NCBI RefSeq assembly: GCF_003115855.1
Contig: NZ_KZ819093.1
Span: 1-64,000, forward strand
From: Brenneria corticis
Lineage (GTDB): Bacteria > Pseudomonadota > Gammaproteobacteria > Enterobacterales > Enterobacteriaceae
Length of the DNA: 64,000 bases
Direction: 5' to 3'
Below are positions 8,069-16,026 of this stretch, one piece after another; position 1 is the first letter of the stretch, and the number at the start of each line of letters is the position of its first letter. A program made the position numbers and the translations under genes. The notes beneath the pieces were generated by a model. It ran no database searches. It was not told the origin of the DNA and worked only from the letters and a program-made list of their open reading frames with translations.

Positions 8069-9037
8069 TTAACCCAGACGTTTTCCGATGCTTGCCACCG
8101 CCTGCTCCATCGACGGCGCGTCGCCGCCGGCCACCAGGCAGCTGGCCAGTTGCAGACGAATCGCCTGCGGCAACGCTATCTCCCCCGCCAGACATTGCGC
8201 CGTCCAGCGCGCCGTTGTCGCCGCATCTTTCGCTATCGGCAAACCGTCCGGCGCCGGCGCGATATCCTGACGCAGTTGCAGAACCTGCGTATCCTGCTGA
8301 TGAATAAAATGAATTTCAGGACAGCGTTGGGGATTGGCGTACACCTCCCCTTCGGTACCCTGCATCAACAGCGCCCGACCATGGATATCCTTGAAAAAAG
8401 TGCCGACGCGGGCAATATATTCGGGGTGCGATACGCTGGCGAGCCGCAGCGCGCCGCTTTCGGCAAAGGGCGTGGCCAGCTTGGCCAGGGTATGGCTGCT
8501 ATTGCGCACCCCCATACGCCAGCGCAGCTGCAGCTGCCGGTCGATTGGCGGACACAGCAGCGAGATGGGAATAAACAGCGGCTCGCCCTTATCCAGCAGC
8601 CGTTGCGCCTGTTCGGCGCTTTCCACCGCTGGGATCCCCAGATTATGCAATATCTCGGCGCTGGTAACGCGGGTGGGATCGTCGCTCACGCCGTGGACCA
8701 CCACCGGATAACCCAGTTTCGCCAGCAGAAGCGCCAGCAGCGGCGTCAGATTGGCCTGTCTTCTCGCCCCGTTATAGCTGGGGATCACCACCGGCATCGG
8801 CCCCTGCTCCGGCGGCCGCAGGCGCAGAACCCGCTCGCTCATCGCCTGATAAAAACCGAGCATCTCGGATTCAGACTCGCCTTTGATGCGAAAGGCAATC
8901 AGCAGCCCGCCCAGCTCAAGCTCCGGCACGTCCCCATCCAGCATACGGCGGTAAAGTTCATAGGCGGTTGCCTGATCCAAATCGCGGGCATGGTTCTTAC
9001 CGCGTCCGACCTCTTTAATAACCTTGGTGTAATCCAT
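8069..9037 (-). CDS. ybiB: YbiB, TrpD2-fold nucleic-acid-binding protein
   Basis: The 322-residue product matches YbiB in length and in its opening MDYTKVIKEVGRGKNHARDL. It shares the anthranilate phosphoribosyltransferase (TrpD) fold but not its activity; YbiB binds nucleic acids and is part of the SOS-linked dinG-ybiB unit in E. coli. Here it is downstream of dinG, ybhP, clsB and the ybhN relic on the same strand. GAGAGG lies about eight bases before the start. Confidence 0.92.
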   Translation of the reverse strand: MDYTKVIKEVGRGKNHARDLDQATAYELYRRMLDGDVPELELGGLLIAFRIKGESESEMLGFYQAMSERVLRLRPPEQGPMPVVIPSYNGARRQANLTPLLALLLAKLGYPVVVHGVSDDPTRVTSAEILHNLGIPAVESAEQAQRLLDKGEPLFIPISLLCPPIDRQLQLRWRMGVRNSSHTLAKLATPFAESGALRLASVSHPEYIARVGTFFKDIHGRALLMQGTEGEVYANPQRCPEIHFIHQQDTQVLQLRQDIAPAPDGLPIAKDAATTARWTAQCLAGEIALPQAIRLQLASCLVAGGDAPSMEQAVASIGKRLG

Positions 9038-9051
9038 GCTGGCCTCTCGTT

Positions 9052-9066
9052 AACGACGACGTCGTT
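9052..9066. promoter_or_regulatory. Palindrome just upstream of ybiB
   Basis: AACGAC-GAC-GTCGTT is a perfect 15-bp dyad that starts 15 bases before the ybiB ATG. It does not fit a LexA box (CTG-N10-CAG). It could be an operator or a small leader hairpin. Confidence 0.35.
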
Positions 9067-9147
9067 GGTAGCTTATCTCACGAAAATAGCATGTTTCGCT
9101 TTGTTATTAACAATGTAAAGAATGACCATGCAGGGCAAAAACAGGCG

Positions 9148-9349
9148 CTATTTATCCACGAACGGAGCCTTTCTGGTTATTCGCCCGCAATGTTTCGGCC
9201 GACTCTCCAGTATCAGATAGCCGATCATCGCCAGGAACAGCGGCAGAAAGAAATAAAGCGCGCGATAAACCAGCAGGGCGGCGACGGAAATAAGAAAAAG
9301 CCAGGTAAGGTTTTTTTGCCAGACGCCGGCGCGGATAGGATTTTGACAT
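9148..9349 (-). pseudogene. ybhN: ybhN relic with internal deletion and frameshift
   Basis: Seven bases after the clsB stop, an ATG opens MSKSYPRRRLAKK, the start of YbhN. A seven-A run (9311-9317) then throws the frame off. In the +1 frame the sequence continues NLTWLFLISVAALLV and jumps straight to YRALYFFLPLFLAMIGYLIL, which is the C-terminal end of YbhN, stopping at TAG (9148-9150). Intact YbhN is a polytopic membrane protein of a little over 300 residues; some 250 internal residues are missing here. The gene is in its normal place in the ybhP-clsB-ybhN operon, so this is local decay rather than transfer. Confidence 0.85.
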
Positions 9350-9356
9350 CAGGGTT

Positions 9357-10589
9357 TCACTCCTGGGTTTCCGTTTTAACGCGATCCTGGGTTTCAATCT
9401 CCGGCTGCACCGGGGGCGGCACCTGCGCCAGCTTCGGCGTATGGGCGGGCAGCCAGCCGAGCAATGCCGGGAAATAGCGCAGGAAGTGGAACACCACAAC
9501 GCTTTGGGTCAGGTTCCACCAGGTGCGTTTCGGCGCCATCGATTCATCCACGCGTACGCAGTCATTGGCGATAATAGGGTTGAGATTGTCGCGCAGCGTC
9601 TGGTTAAAGGCGCGATCGTGAACGATCAGGTTGGCTTCCAGATTGAGCGACAGACTGAGAGGATCGAGATTGCTGGAGCCGACCGTCGCCCAGTGCCCAT
9701 CCATCAGCGCCACTTTGCCGTGCAGCGGGCGGCGGCGATATTCATAAATCTGCACGCCGCCTTTCATCAGATAGCGGTAAAGCAGGCTCGCGCCGACTTT
9801 GACGATCGGCATATCCGGCTCGCCCTGCACGATAAGCTTCACCCGCACGCCGCGCCGCGCCGCGTTGCGCATGGCATGCAGAAAGCGATAGCCGGGGAAG
9901 AAATAGGCGTTGGCGATAATCACCTCGCGCTTTGCATTGGCCAGCATCTTCAGATAGTGACGCTCAATATCATCGCGATGCGCTTCATTGTCGCGCCAGA
10001 CGAACAACGCCTGCGCTTCGCCGGGCTTCGGGTTCTCTTCCGGGCGATGATGGCGCGCCCACCAGCGGCGCGCGGCGCCCTGGCCGGAGAGGTTTTCCAG
10101 CTCAAACAGCGAAATGTCGCGCACCACCGGTCCTTCAACCTGCACGGCGTAATCCTGCTTGGCCTGCGGGCCGTAGTCGGACATATGCTCGTCGGAATAG
10201 TTAATCCCGCCGACAAACGCCACCCTATCATCCACCACCACAATTTTGCGGTGCAGCCGCCGGAACACGTTGGTGCGCATGCCAAACAGGCGAGGACGCG
10301 GATCGTAGTAACGGAACACCACGCCGGCAGAGGTGAGTTCATTGACGAATGTTTTGCTCAAATCCGCCGAACCGTAGCCGTCGAGTAAAACCTCCACCTT
10401 CACGCCGCGCCGCGCGGCGCGCAACACGATGTTCTGAAGCTTGCGGCCCACGTTATCTTCAAACCAGATAAAGGTTTCAAGGATGACTTTACTCTGCGCA
10501 TTGCCGATGGCGTTAAACACCGCCGGGTAATAGCGATCGCCATTTTCCAGTAATGTGATCCGGTTTCCTTCTCGCCATGAACATTTCAT
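9357..10589 (-). CDS. clsB: Cardiolipin synthase B
   Basis: ClsB is a phospholipase D-superfamily enzyme that condenses phosphatidylglycerol (or phosphatidylethanolamine with phosphatidylglycerol) into cardiolipin at the inner membrane. The 410-residue protein has both HKD motifs: LHRKIVVVDDRVAFVGG (about residue 113) and LHGKVALMDGHWATVGSSN (about residue 293). The length is close to the E. coli protein (413). The start overlaps the ybhP stop by four bases. The ybhN relic follows seven bases after its stop. Confidence 0.94.
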   Translation of the reverse strand: MKCSWREGNRITLLENGDRYYPAVFNAIGNAQSKVILETFIWFEDNVGRKLQNIVLRAARRGVKVEVLLDGYGSADLSKTFVNELTSAGVVFRYYDPRPRLFGMRTNVFRRLHRKIVVVDDRVAFVGGINYSDEHMSDYGPQAKQDYAVQVEGPVVRDISLFELENLSGQGAARRWWARHHRPEENPKPGEAQALFVWRDNEAHRDDIERHYLKMLANAKREVIIANAYFFPGYRFLHAMRNAARRGVRVKLIVQGEPDMPIVKVGASLLYRYLMKGGVQIYEYRRRPLHGKVALMDGHWATVGSSNLDPLSLSLNLEANLIVHDRAFNQTLRDNLNPIIANDCVRVDESMAPKRTWWNLTQSVVVFHFLRYFPALLGWLPAHTPKLAQVPPPVQPEIETQDRVKTETQE

Positions 10590-11347
10590 AAGTGTATTTC
10601 CGCACTTAAAGGGGCGTGGTCGGACAGATGACGCCAGCTGCGCAAAGCCAGCGCGGTCGGACTACTGGCATAAGCGTTTTTCACATAAATCCGATCGAGA
10701 CGCAACAGGGGAAAGCCCGCCGGGAAAGTGCGCGCGGGTCTGCCGCGCGTGCGGGTGAAGATCTCCTCGAGTCCGGCCTCGGCCTGCAAAAGAGGATTGG
10801 CGTACTGGCGCCAGTCGTTGAAATCGCCGGCCACGACCACCGGTTCGCCTTCGGGCAGTGAATTGACCCATTTCGCCATCATCATTAGCTGCGCCCGGCG
10901 ATGCGATTCCCACAGGCCAAGATGCACCGAGGCGACATGAATGGGAAAAGCCAGCTCCGGCGGCGCAATCCGGCAATAAAGCAATCCGCGCTTCTCGCTT
11001 TCACCCACCGAGACATCATGATTTTCATAATGCGCAATAGGAAAACGCGACAATACCGCATTACCGTGGTGACCTTCGGGATAGACCGCGTTGCGCCCGT
11101 AGGCGTAGTCGCTCCAGATGGTGTCGGCAAGGTATTCGTAGTGCGTGGTGTCCGGCCAGTTTTCTACGCGTAATGGATGCACTTCATGGGCGCCCATCAC
11201 TTCCTGCAGGCAGACGATATCCGCGCTGACGGTGCGTACCGCGTCACGCAGCTCAGGCAAAATAAAGCGGCGATTAAACGCCGTGAAGCCTTTATGGGTG
11301 TTAATGGTGAGCACTTTCAACGAAAAATGCCGGGGTTGTCGGGTCAT
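10586..11347 (-). CDS. ybhP: YbhP, endonuclease/exonuclease/phosphatase family
   Basis: The 253-residue protein belongs to the DNase I-like EEP superfamily: VLTINTHKGF near the start, IVCLQEVMG (catalytic glutamate), VVVAGDFNDW (aspartate/asparagine pair) and LSDHAPLSAEI with the catalytic histidine at the end. Its length equals E. coli YbhP. The substrate is not established; the constant pairing with clsB suggests a role around membrane lipids, which is inference. It overlaps clsB by four bases and starts 112 bases after the dinG stop. Confidence 0.92.
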   Translation of the reverse strand: MTRQPRHFSLKVLTINTHKGFTAFNRRFILPELRDAVRTVSADIVCLQEVMGAHEVHPLRVENWPDTTHYEYLADTIWSDYAYGRNAVYPEGHHGNAVLSRFPIAHYENHDVSVGESEKRGLLYCRIAPPELAFPIHVASVHLGLWESHRRAQLMMMAKWVNSLPEGEPVVVAGDFNDWRQYANPLLQAEAGLEEIFTRTRGRPARTFPAGFPLLRLDRIYVKNAYASSPTALALRSWRHLSDHAPLSAEIHL

Positions 11348-11459
11348 ATTCTCCTGGCGGCGTCACTATCCTGATGAAAATAAAGTGTAGTCTGCCGGCC
11401 AATCTTGTCGATGCCGCGCTCAAAATCGGTCAACAGGCCTCGCGACAACCCGTCAGAGA

Positions 11460-13559
11460 TTACGGCATCTCCCTTTCCTCAATGGGAAACACCGGCAGCG
11501 CGCCAAGCAGTTGGCCGCCATAGCCTTTGGTCAGCAGGCGGCGATCGTAAATAACGATTTCGCCGAAGCACTCATGGCTGCGGATCAGTCGCCCCACCTG
11601 CTGAATAAGGCTGAATGAGGCGCTGGGGAGGCTTTGCACCACGAACGGCTGACGTTTCAGACTTTTCAGCCATTCGCCTTCCGTCAGAATGATCGGGCTG
11701 TCAATCGGCGGGAAAGCGATTTTATGGATATGCACCTGGGAAAGCAGCTCGCCTTTCAGATCCAGCCCTTCGGCGAAGGACTGCAAACCGATGAGTACGC
11801 TGGTCTGCCCTTCCTCCACCCGCTGGCGGTGTAGTTCAACCAGCCGATAGCGCGGTTTATCGCCCTGAACCAGCAGCATCAGCCGCAGGTCGGCGACCTG
11901 CATCAGGAAAAGCTGCATGGCGCGCTGGCTGGCGAACAGCATCAACAGGCCGCGATGTTTGCCCCGTTGCAGCTCGGCGCGGAAAAAGCGCGCCATTTCG
12001 GCAATATGCTGCGCCTCGCTTTTCAGCAAGGGTTCGTGGCGCATTTTCGGGATCACCAGCCGCCCCTGTTCCCGGTGATTGAACGGCGAATCCAGCGCCA
12101 GAAAACGGTCGCCGGCCGGCTCATTCAGACCGGACAGCTCCTGCAAGCGCGAAAAACTGTTTAACGACCGCAGCGTCGCCGAGGTCACCACCACGTGCGG
12201 CACATTGTTCCACAACAGCTTTTCCAACTGGTCGCACACGCGGATGCCGGCGCAGTGCAGCAACAGGTGCCCCTGTCCCTCGCGGATATCGCGGGTGAGC
12301 CATTTGGATACCGGCGCATTGGAGGATTTTTCCATCGCCGCCAGACGCCACAGCTTGCTCAGAGACTCCAGATAGCCCAGCAGCCGGCTCATTTTCAACA
12401 GCGTCTGGTGTAAACGCACCACGTCATGTTTGCCGGTTTTCTCGCCGAGGTCGTTGAGCATATATTCCGTCAGCCCGCGCAGACTATCGGTAAGTTTAAA
12501 CAGGCGGATACAGTTTTCGCGCATCTCCTCCGGCATTTTTCCCAGCGGAAAGCGGTACTCGTTTTCCGCGCTCTCCGGCGGCAAAAACAGTCCGCATAGC
12601 TGCGCAAACGACTGCGCCGCGTCGCGCAGCTCCTCGCAGTGGGCGGTCAGCCGTTCGCCGTGCGCCAGGCGCGGCGGCGACTTCGGAGCAAACTGCGCCA
12701 TACACAGCCCAATCTGCTGCACCACCTGCTCCAACTGCAGGGCGATATGACCGGGCGTGACGTCGCCGGACATTTCCAGCGTATCGCGGGCGACGTCGGG
12801 AATATGGTGCCCTTCATCCAGCACCAGCAGCATATGTTTCGGGTTCGGCAACACCGATTCGCTTTCCATCGCCGCCATCACCAGCGCGTGGTTGGTTACC
12901 ACCACATCGGCGTTTTCAATCTCGCGCCGGGCGATAAAAAACGGACACTCGCGGAAATAATGGCAGTTATGGCCCAGGCAATTGGCCTTGTCGGTGCTGA
13001 GTTTGCGCCACAGGCCGTCGGCGATGGATTCCTGATAGTGATCGCGCAGGCCGTCCCAGGCGTGGCCTTGCAACGCCGTGGCGATACGTGCGCACTTGCC
13101 CTGCTCCTCGCGGCTGGACGGCGCTAGCTCATCGCCCAGATAGAGGGTTAAATCGCCCTGCGCATCAGCGTCCGTCGCCAGCATCGCCAGATTGCGCGGG
13201 CACACATAGCGCCCGCGGCCAAACGCCGCGGTGAAGGTCAGTTCGGGAATGAACTTCTGCAACAGCGGTAAATCCTTGCTGAAGATCTGATCCTGCAGGG
13301 CCACGTTCGCCGTGCTGACCACCAGCGTTTTTTCTTCCGCCCGCCCGACCGCGATGCCGGGGATCAGATAGGAGAGCGTTTTGCCCACCCCGGTCGGGGC
13401 TTCGATAGCCAGATGACGCGGATAGTCGCCCGCCAGCGTTTTCGCCACTTCGGCAATCATCTGTCGTTGGGGTATGCGGGGAATAAAATCCGGGATCTGC
13501 TGTTGCAGGGCCTTATACCATTGGCCGATCTGCTGTTTTATTGCGGGGGACAGCGCCAT
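11460..13559 (-). CDS. dinG: DinG, iron-sulfur 5'-3' DNA helicase
   Basis: DinG is an XPD-like helicase that unwinds R-loops and forks after DNA damage. Walker A APTGVGKTLSY (about residue 55), the cluster cysteines (VCPRN, GKCAR, CLGHNC, ECPFF), the DEAH-box variant LDEGHH and the C-terminal LIQQVGRLIRS motif are all present. I start it at MALSPAIKQQIGQW (13559), which matches the E. coli N-terminus; the open frame extends 45 codons further upstream without support. At 699 residues it is slightly shorter than E. coli DinG (716), mainly at the C-terminus. I did not find a CTG-N10-CAG LexA box in the 134 bases before the start. Confidence 0.95.
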   Translation of the reverse strand: MALSPAIKQQIGQWYKALQQQIPDFIPRIPQRQMIAEVAKTLAGDYPRHLAIEAPTGVGKTLSYLIPGIAVGRAEEKTLVVSTANVALQDQIFSKDLPLLQKFIPELTFTAAFGRGRYVCPRNLAMLATDADAQGDLTLYLGDELAPSSREEQGKCARIATALQGHAWDGLRDHYQESIADGLWRKLSTDKANCLGHNCHYFRECPFFIARREIENADVVVTNHALVMAAMESESVLPNPKHMLLVLDEGHHIPDVARDTLEMSGDVTPGHIALQLEQVVQQIGLCMAQFAPKSPPRLAHGERLTAHCEELRDAAQSFAQLCGLFLPPESAENEYRFPLGKMPEEMRENCIRLFKLTDSLRGLTEYMLNDLGEKTGKHDVVRLHQTLLKMSRLLGYLESLSKLWRLAAMEKSSNAPVSKWLTRDIREGQGHLLLHCAGIRVCDQLEKLLWNNVPHVVVTSATLRSLNSFSRLQELSGLNEPAGDRFLALDSPFNHREQGRLVIPKMRHEPLLKSEAQHIAEMARFFRAELQRGKHRGLLMLFASQRAMQLFLMQVADLRLMLLVQGDKPRYRLVELHRQRVEEGQTSVLIGLQSFAEGLDLKGELLSQVHIHKIAFPPIDSPIILTEGEWLKSLKRQPFVVQSLPSASFSLIQQVGRLIRSHECFGEIVIYDRRLLTKGYGGQLLGALPVFPIEEREMP

Positions 13560-13692
13560 GCATTCTCTGTATTCAGTCAATCCGGCCGCTATTGTCCCAC
13601 AGACCGGGCATAACGTCAGCCGATATCGCCGCTCGACAAATTTCCGCGCGCCGATTAGGGTAACAGTCTGTTTTGATAGCGGGCCGTTCACC

Positions 13693-14532
13693 ATGTCATC
13701 CGTTCATACTGTCGATCAAGCATACTGGTTTTCACCGCTGCTGCCGCACGTGGAGAGCCGCTCGACCTGGCGCAGCGGCCATGCCTATAAAACGCACAGC
13801 CATGAACAGTTCTCCATCGGCGCCATCGAACAGGGTTCGACGCTCTGCCATTACCGCGGGGAGATTCGCCGGCTACGGGCGGGCGACCTGATTTTTATCG
13901 ATCCGCGCCAGCCGCACAGCTGTAATCCCCTGCCCGGCCAAACCCGCAGTTATCATATGCTGTATCTGGACACGGCATGGTGCCTGAAACGGCTGTCCGA
14001 ACGCTGCGGATTTCCGGTTACGTCGCTGCACTGCCGCTGCGTTATTCTGCGCGACCCGGCGCGGTTTACCCGCTATCAACGGCTGATCGGCCAGTTGCAT
14101 CGCGGAGAGGTAGCGGCGGCCGGACAAACGCTGAACCAGTTGATTACCCCGCTATTGCTGCAATACTGCTCCCCGCTTGCGCCGCCCGAACCGTTGCCCG
14201 CCCAGCCTACCACGCGCCACGTACGCCAGCGCCTGTTGAGCGACCTGCAGCAAGCGCCGTCGCTGGAAACCCTGGCGCAAGAGTTGAACGTGCGGCGGGA
14301 AACCATCGTGCGGCAATTTCGCCAGGATACCGGCATCACGCCGATGGCTTTTCTTAATAATGCGCGGATTGAATACGCCAAAACCCTGCTGAAAAATGGC
14401 GTCCCGCTGGCCGATGCCGGCTATCAGAGCGGATTTTGCGATCAAAGCCACTTCCATAAAATCTTCGTGCGATACACGGCGGCAACGCCCGGACAGTATC
14501 GTCAGGCGCGATCAATATTTGACAATAAATAG
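13693..14532 (+). CDS. AraC-family regulator with cupin domain
   Basis: The 279-residue protein has an N-terminal AraC-type cupin (THSHEQFSIGAIEQGSTLCHY, about residues 30-50, then GDLIFIDPRQPHSC) and a C-terminal pair of helix-turn-helix motifs ending in DQSHFHKIFVRYTAATPGQYR. The start at ATGTCATCC (13693) excludes a long upstream extension that runs into dinG. It is divergent from dinG and lies 49 bases upstream of a LysE-type exporter, so it most likely controls that exporter in response to its substrate. The ligand is unknown. Confidence 0.88.
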   Translation: MSSVHTVDQAYWFSPLLPHVESRSTWRSGHAYKTHSHEQFSIGAIEQGSTLCHYRGEIRRLRAGDLIFIDPRQPHSCNPLPGQTRSYHMLYLDTAWCLKRLSERCGFPVTSLHCRCVILRDPARFTRYQRLIGQLHRGEVAAAGQTLNQLITPLLLQYCSPLAPPEPLPAQPTTRHVRQRLLSDLQQAPSLETLAQELNVRRETIVRQFRQDTGITPMAFLNNARIEYAKTLLKNGVPLADAGYQSGFCDQSHFHKIFVRYTAATPGQYRQARSIFDNK

Positions 14533-14551
14533 CGACATCAATGGCCTAGAC

Positions 14552-14576
14552 TGACCTCGTTCATTCTGCGAGGTCA
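14552..14576 (+). promoter_or_regulatory. Perfect hairpin covering the LysE exporter ribosome site
   Basis: TGACCTCG (14552-14559) and CGAGGTCA (14569-14576) are perfect 8-bp arms around a nine-base loop. The right arm contains GAGG, the likely ribosome-binding site seven bases before the ATG at 14582. In RNA the hairpin would hide the site. As DNA it could be an operator for the AraC protein encoded upstream. Confidence 0.5.
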
Positions 14577-14581
14577 TCGTT

Positions 14582-15214
14582 ATGTTAATCGGTACTTTTT
14601 TTCCCGCCAATTTTCCCGCGCTGGCGCTGGCTCATTTTGTGGCCCTGCTGAGCCCCGGTCCGGACTTCTTTCTGTTGACCGCTTACGCCATCCGTTACCG
14701 TTTTCGCGGCAGCGCCGGGATCTGTCTGGGCATTGCGCTGGGAAACGGCATGTATATTCTGCTGGCGACCATCGGCTGGGCGGGTATGCAGCACTCAACG
14801 CGGCTGTTTTCCCTTATGGAACTGGGCGGCGCCTGCTATCTGCTGTGGATCGGTTATCAGTTGCTGACAAGCCGCTCAGCGCATCGGCTCTCGGCCGCGC
14901 GGCAGGCGGACGGCCGCCCGTCCTTTGCCCGGCAAATTCTGCTGGGGCTGGGATCCGCGCTGCTGAACCCCAAAAATATGCTGTTTTATATCAGCCTGAT
15001 GACCACGATCCTCGGTCAGCACGTCACCGTAACCCAGCAGATGGTCAGCGGCGGCTGGATGTTCTTCGTGGTGCTGGGCTGGGATCTGCTGGTGGCCGCG
15101 CTGATGACGCTGCCGCTGATACAGCAGCGGCTTGAGCGCTATCTGACTCCTATCGAACGCGGCGCCGGCGTCATTTTGCTCGGCTTCGGCTTGATCTTGC
15201 TGTTTCACCGCTGA
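14582..15214 (+). CDS. LysE/RhtB-family amino acid exporter
   Basis: The 210-residue inner-membrane protein has the LysE-family N-terminal pattern LALAHFVALLSPGPDFFLLTA (first helix and loop) and about six hydrophobic segments; LLGLGSALLNPKNMLFYIS is the conserved mid-protein helix. Members export amino acids or homoserine lactone-type compounds. It follows an AraC regulator closely and is probably in one unit with it. The substrate cannot be read from sequence. Confidence 0.85.
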   Translation: MLIGTFFPANFPALALAHFVALLSPGPDFFLLTAYAIRYRFRGSAGICLGIALGNGMYILLATIGWAGMQHSTRLFSLMELGGACYLLWIGYQLLTSRSAHRLSAARQADGRPSFARQILLGLGSALLNPKNMLFYISLMTTILGQHVTVTQQMVSGGWMFFVVLGWDLLVAALMTLPLIQQRLERYLTPIERGAGVILLGFGLILLFHR

Positions 15215-15228
15215 ATGCCATTCCCGCC

Positions 15229-15256
15229 TTGTTTAAGGCGCCGAAGGCTTTATAAT
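15229..15256 (+). promoter_or_regulatory. Sigma-70 promoter for a small membrane protein gene
   Basis: TTGTTT (15229-15234) and a perfect TATAAT (15251-15256) are 16 bp apart. Transcription should start near 15263, about 20 bases before the ATG at 15285. Confidence 0.65.
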
Positions 15257-15284
15257 TCAGGGCAATTAACCAAAGGATAACCTG

Positions 15285-15392
15285 ATGACTTTAAGCAAAG
15301 CAGGCATTATCGGGCTGTTTGCCCTGTGCGCCATCGGCGGCGTCGGCGGCGTTATGCTGGTGGGTTACATTATTATCATGCGCGGCGGTTAA
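15285..15392 (+). CDS. Small single-helix membrane protein, 35 residues
   Basis: ATG at 15285 opens a 35-codon frame ending TAA at 15392. After MTLSKAG the peptide is hydrophobic and glycine-rich (a helix of about 24 residues, residues 8-31), ending MRGG. AAAGGAT lies about seven bases before the ATG, and a near-consensus promoter sits just upstream. I do not recognise a family. The promoter, ribosome site and clean membrane helix make a real small protein likely; its function is unknown. Confidence 0.68.
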   Translation: MTLSKAGIIGLFALCAIGGVGGVMLVGYIIIMRGG

Positions 15393-15411
15393 TCGTCCCC
15401 CGCCAGATAGG

Positions 15412-15954
15412 CTAACCCTGGCGCTGCGCCGCGTGAAATTGCCCCCAATAGGCCGGAATACGCGAGAATGTCAGTTTGAACCAGGATGTAAATAGCTCCG
15501 GCGAGGCGACCATGCGCCGTTCGATCTGCTCCAGCGACAGATACTGATACTCATCCGCTTCATCGGGATTGAGCTGAGGGAGTTCATCGGTGATCCCGAA
15601 ATAGACGTGTCCGAATTCGTGTTCGATCAAGCCATTGCTCAGCGGCAATCGGTAACTCAGCGTAAACATCGGCGTAAGGGCGCAGCGCAGCCCCATTTCC
15701 TGATACAGGCGGCGGTGCGCCGCCTGAAGCGTCTCCTCGCCCGGAGCCGGATGGCTGCAGCAGGTATTGCTCCATAGCCCGCCGCTGTGATATTTCGCCC
15801 TGGCTCGCCGCTGCAGCAATAGCTGCCGGCGCGAATTGAAAATATAAACGGTTATCGCCCGGTGCAACGCGCCTTGTACGTGCGCCTGCTGCTTTTCCAT
15901 CACGCCTGTCGGCCTGTCGTTTTCATCAACCAGAATGACTTCCGTCAACGGCAT
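15412..15954 (-). CDS. idi: Isopentenyl-diphosphate delta-isomerase
   Basis: Idi interconverts isopentenyl and dimethylallyl diphosphate in the isoprenoid pathway. The 180-residue Nudix-fold protein keeps the signature residues: WSNTCCSHP (catalytic cysteine) and EFGHVYFG, with metal ligands in the HRAITVYIF and CSHPAPGEE segments. I start at 15954, where GGGAGGAAG directly precedes the ATG and the length equals E. coli Idi (182); the longer upstream frame is arginine-rich and has no support. It is a type I enzyme standing alone between small transcription units. Confidence 0.93.
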   Translation of the reverse strand: MPLTEVILVDENDRPTGVMEKQQAHVQGALHRAITVYIFNSRRQLLLQRRARAKYHSGGLWSNTCCSHPAPGEETLQAAHRRLYQEMGLRCALTPMFTLSYRLPLSNGLIEHEFGHVYFGITDELPQLNPDEADEYQYLSLEQIERRMVASPELFTSWFKLTFSRIPAYWGQFHAAQRQG

Positions 15955-16026
15955 ACTTCCTCCCTCGGCAATTGCCATACACAGCCTGATGCGCCGCCGA
16001 CGGCGCATCGGCGGCGCGACGTTCAG

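Noticed and set aside
8051..9118. Long plus-strand frame opposite ybiB
   Set aside because: It is antisense to a well-recognised gene; GC-rich third positions of ybiB create the open frame, and its translation is glutamine- and arginine-rich without any motif.
9441..10388. Plus-strand frame opposite clsB
   Set aside because: It lies wholly antisense to clsB, whose two HKD motifs are clear; the frame has no ribosome site or recognisable pattern.
13560..13692. LexA box before dinG
   Set aside because: CTGAATACAG near 13565 has only four bases between CTG and CAG; no CTG-N10-CAG was found in the intergenic region.
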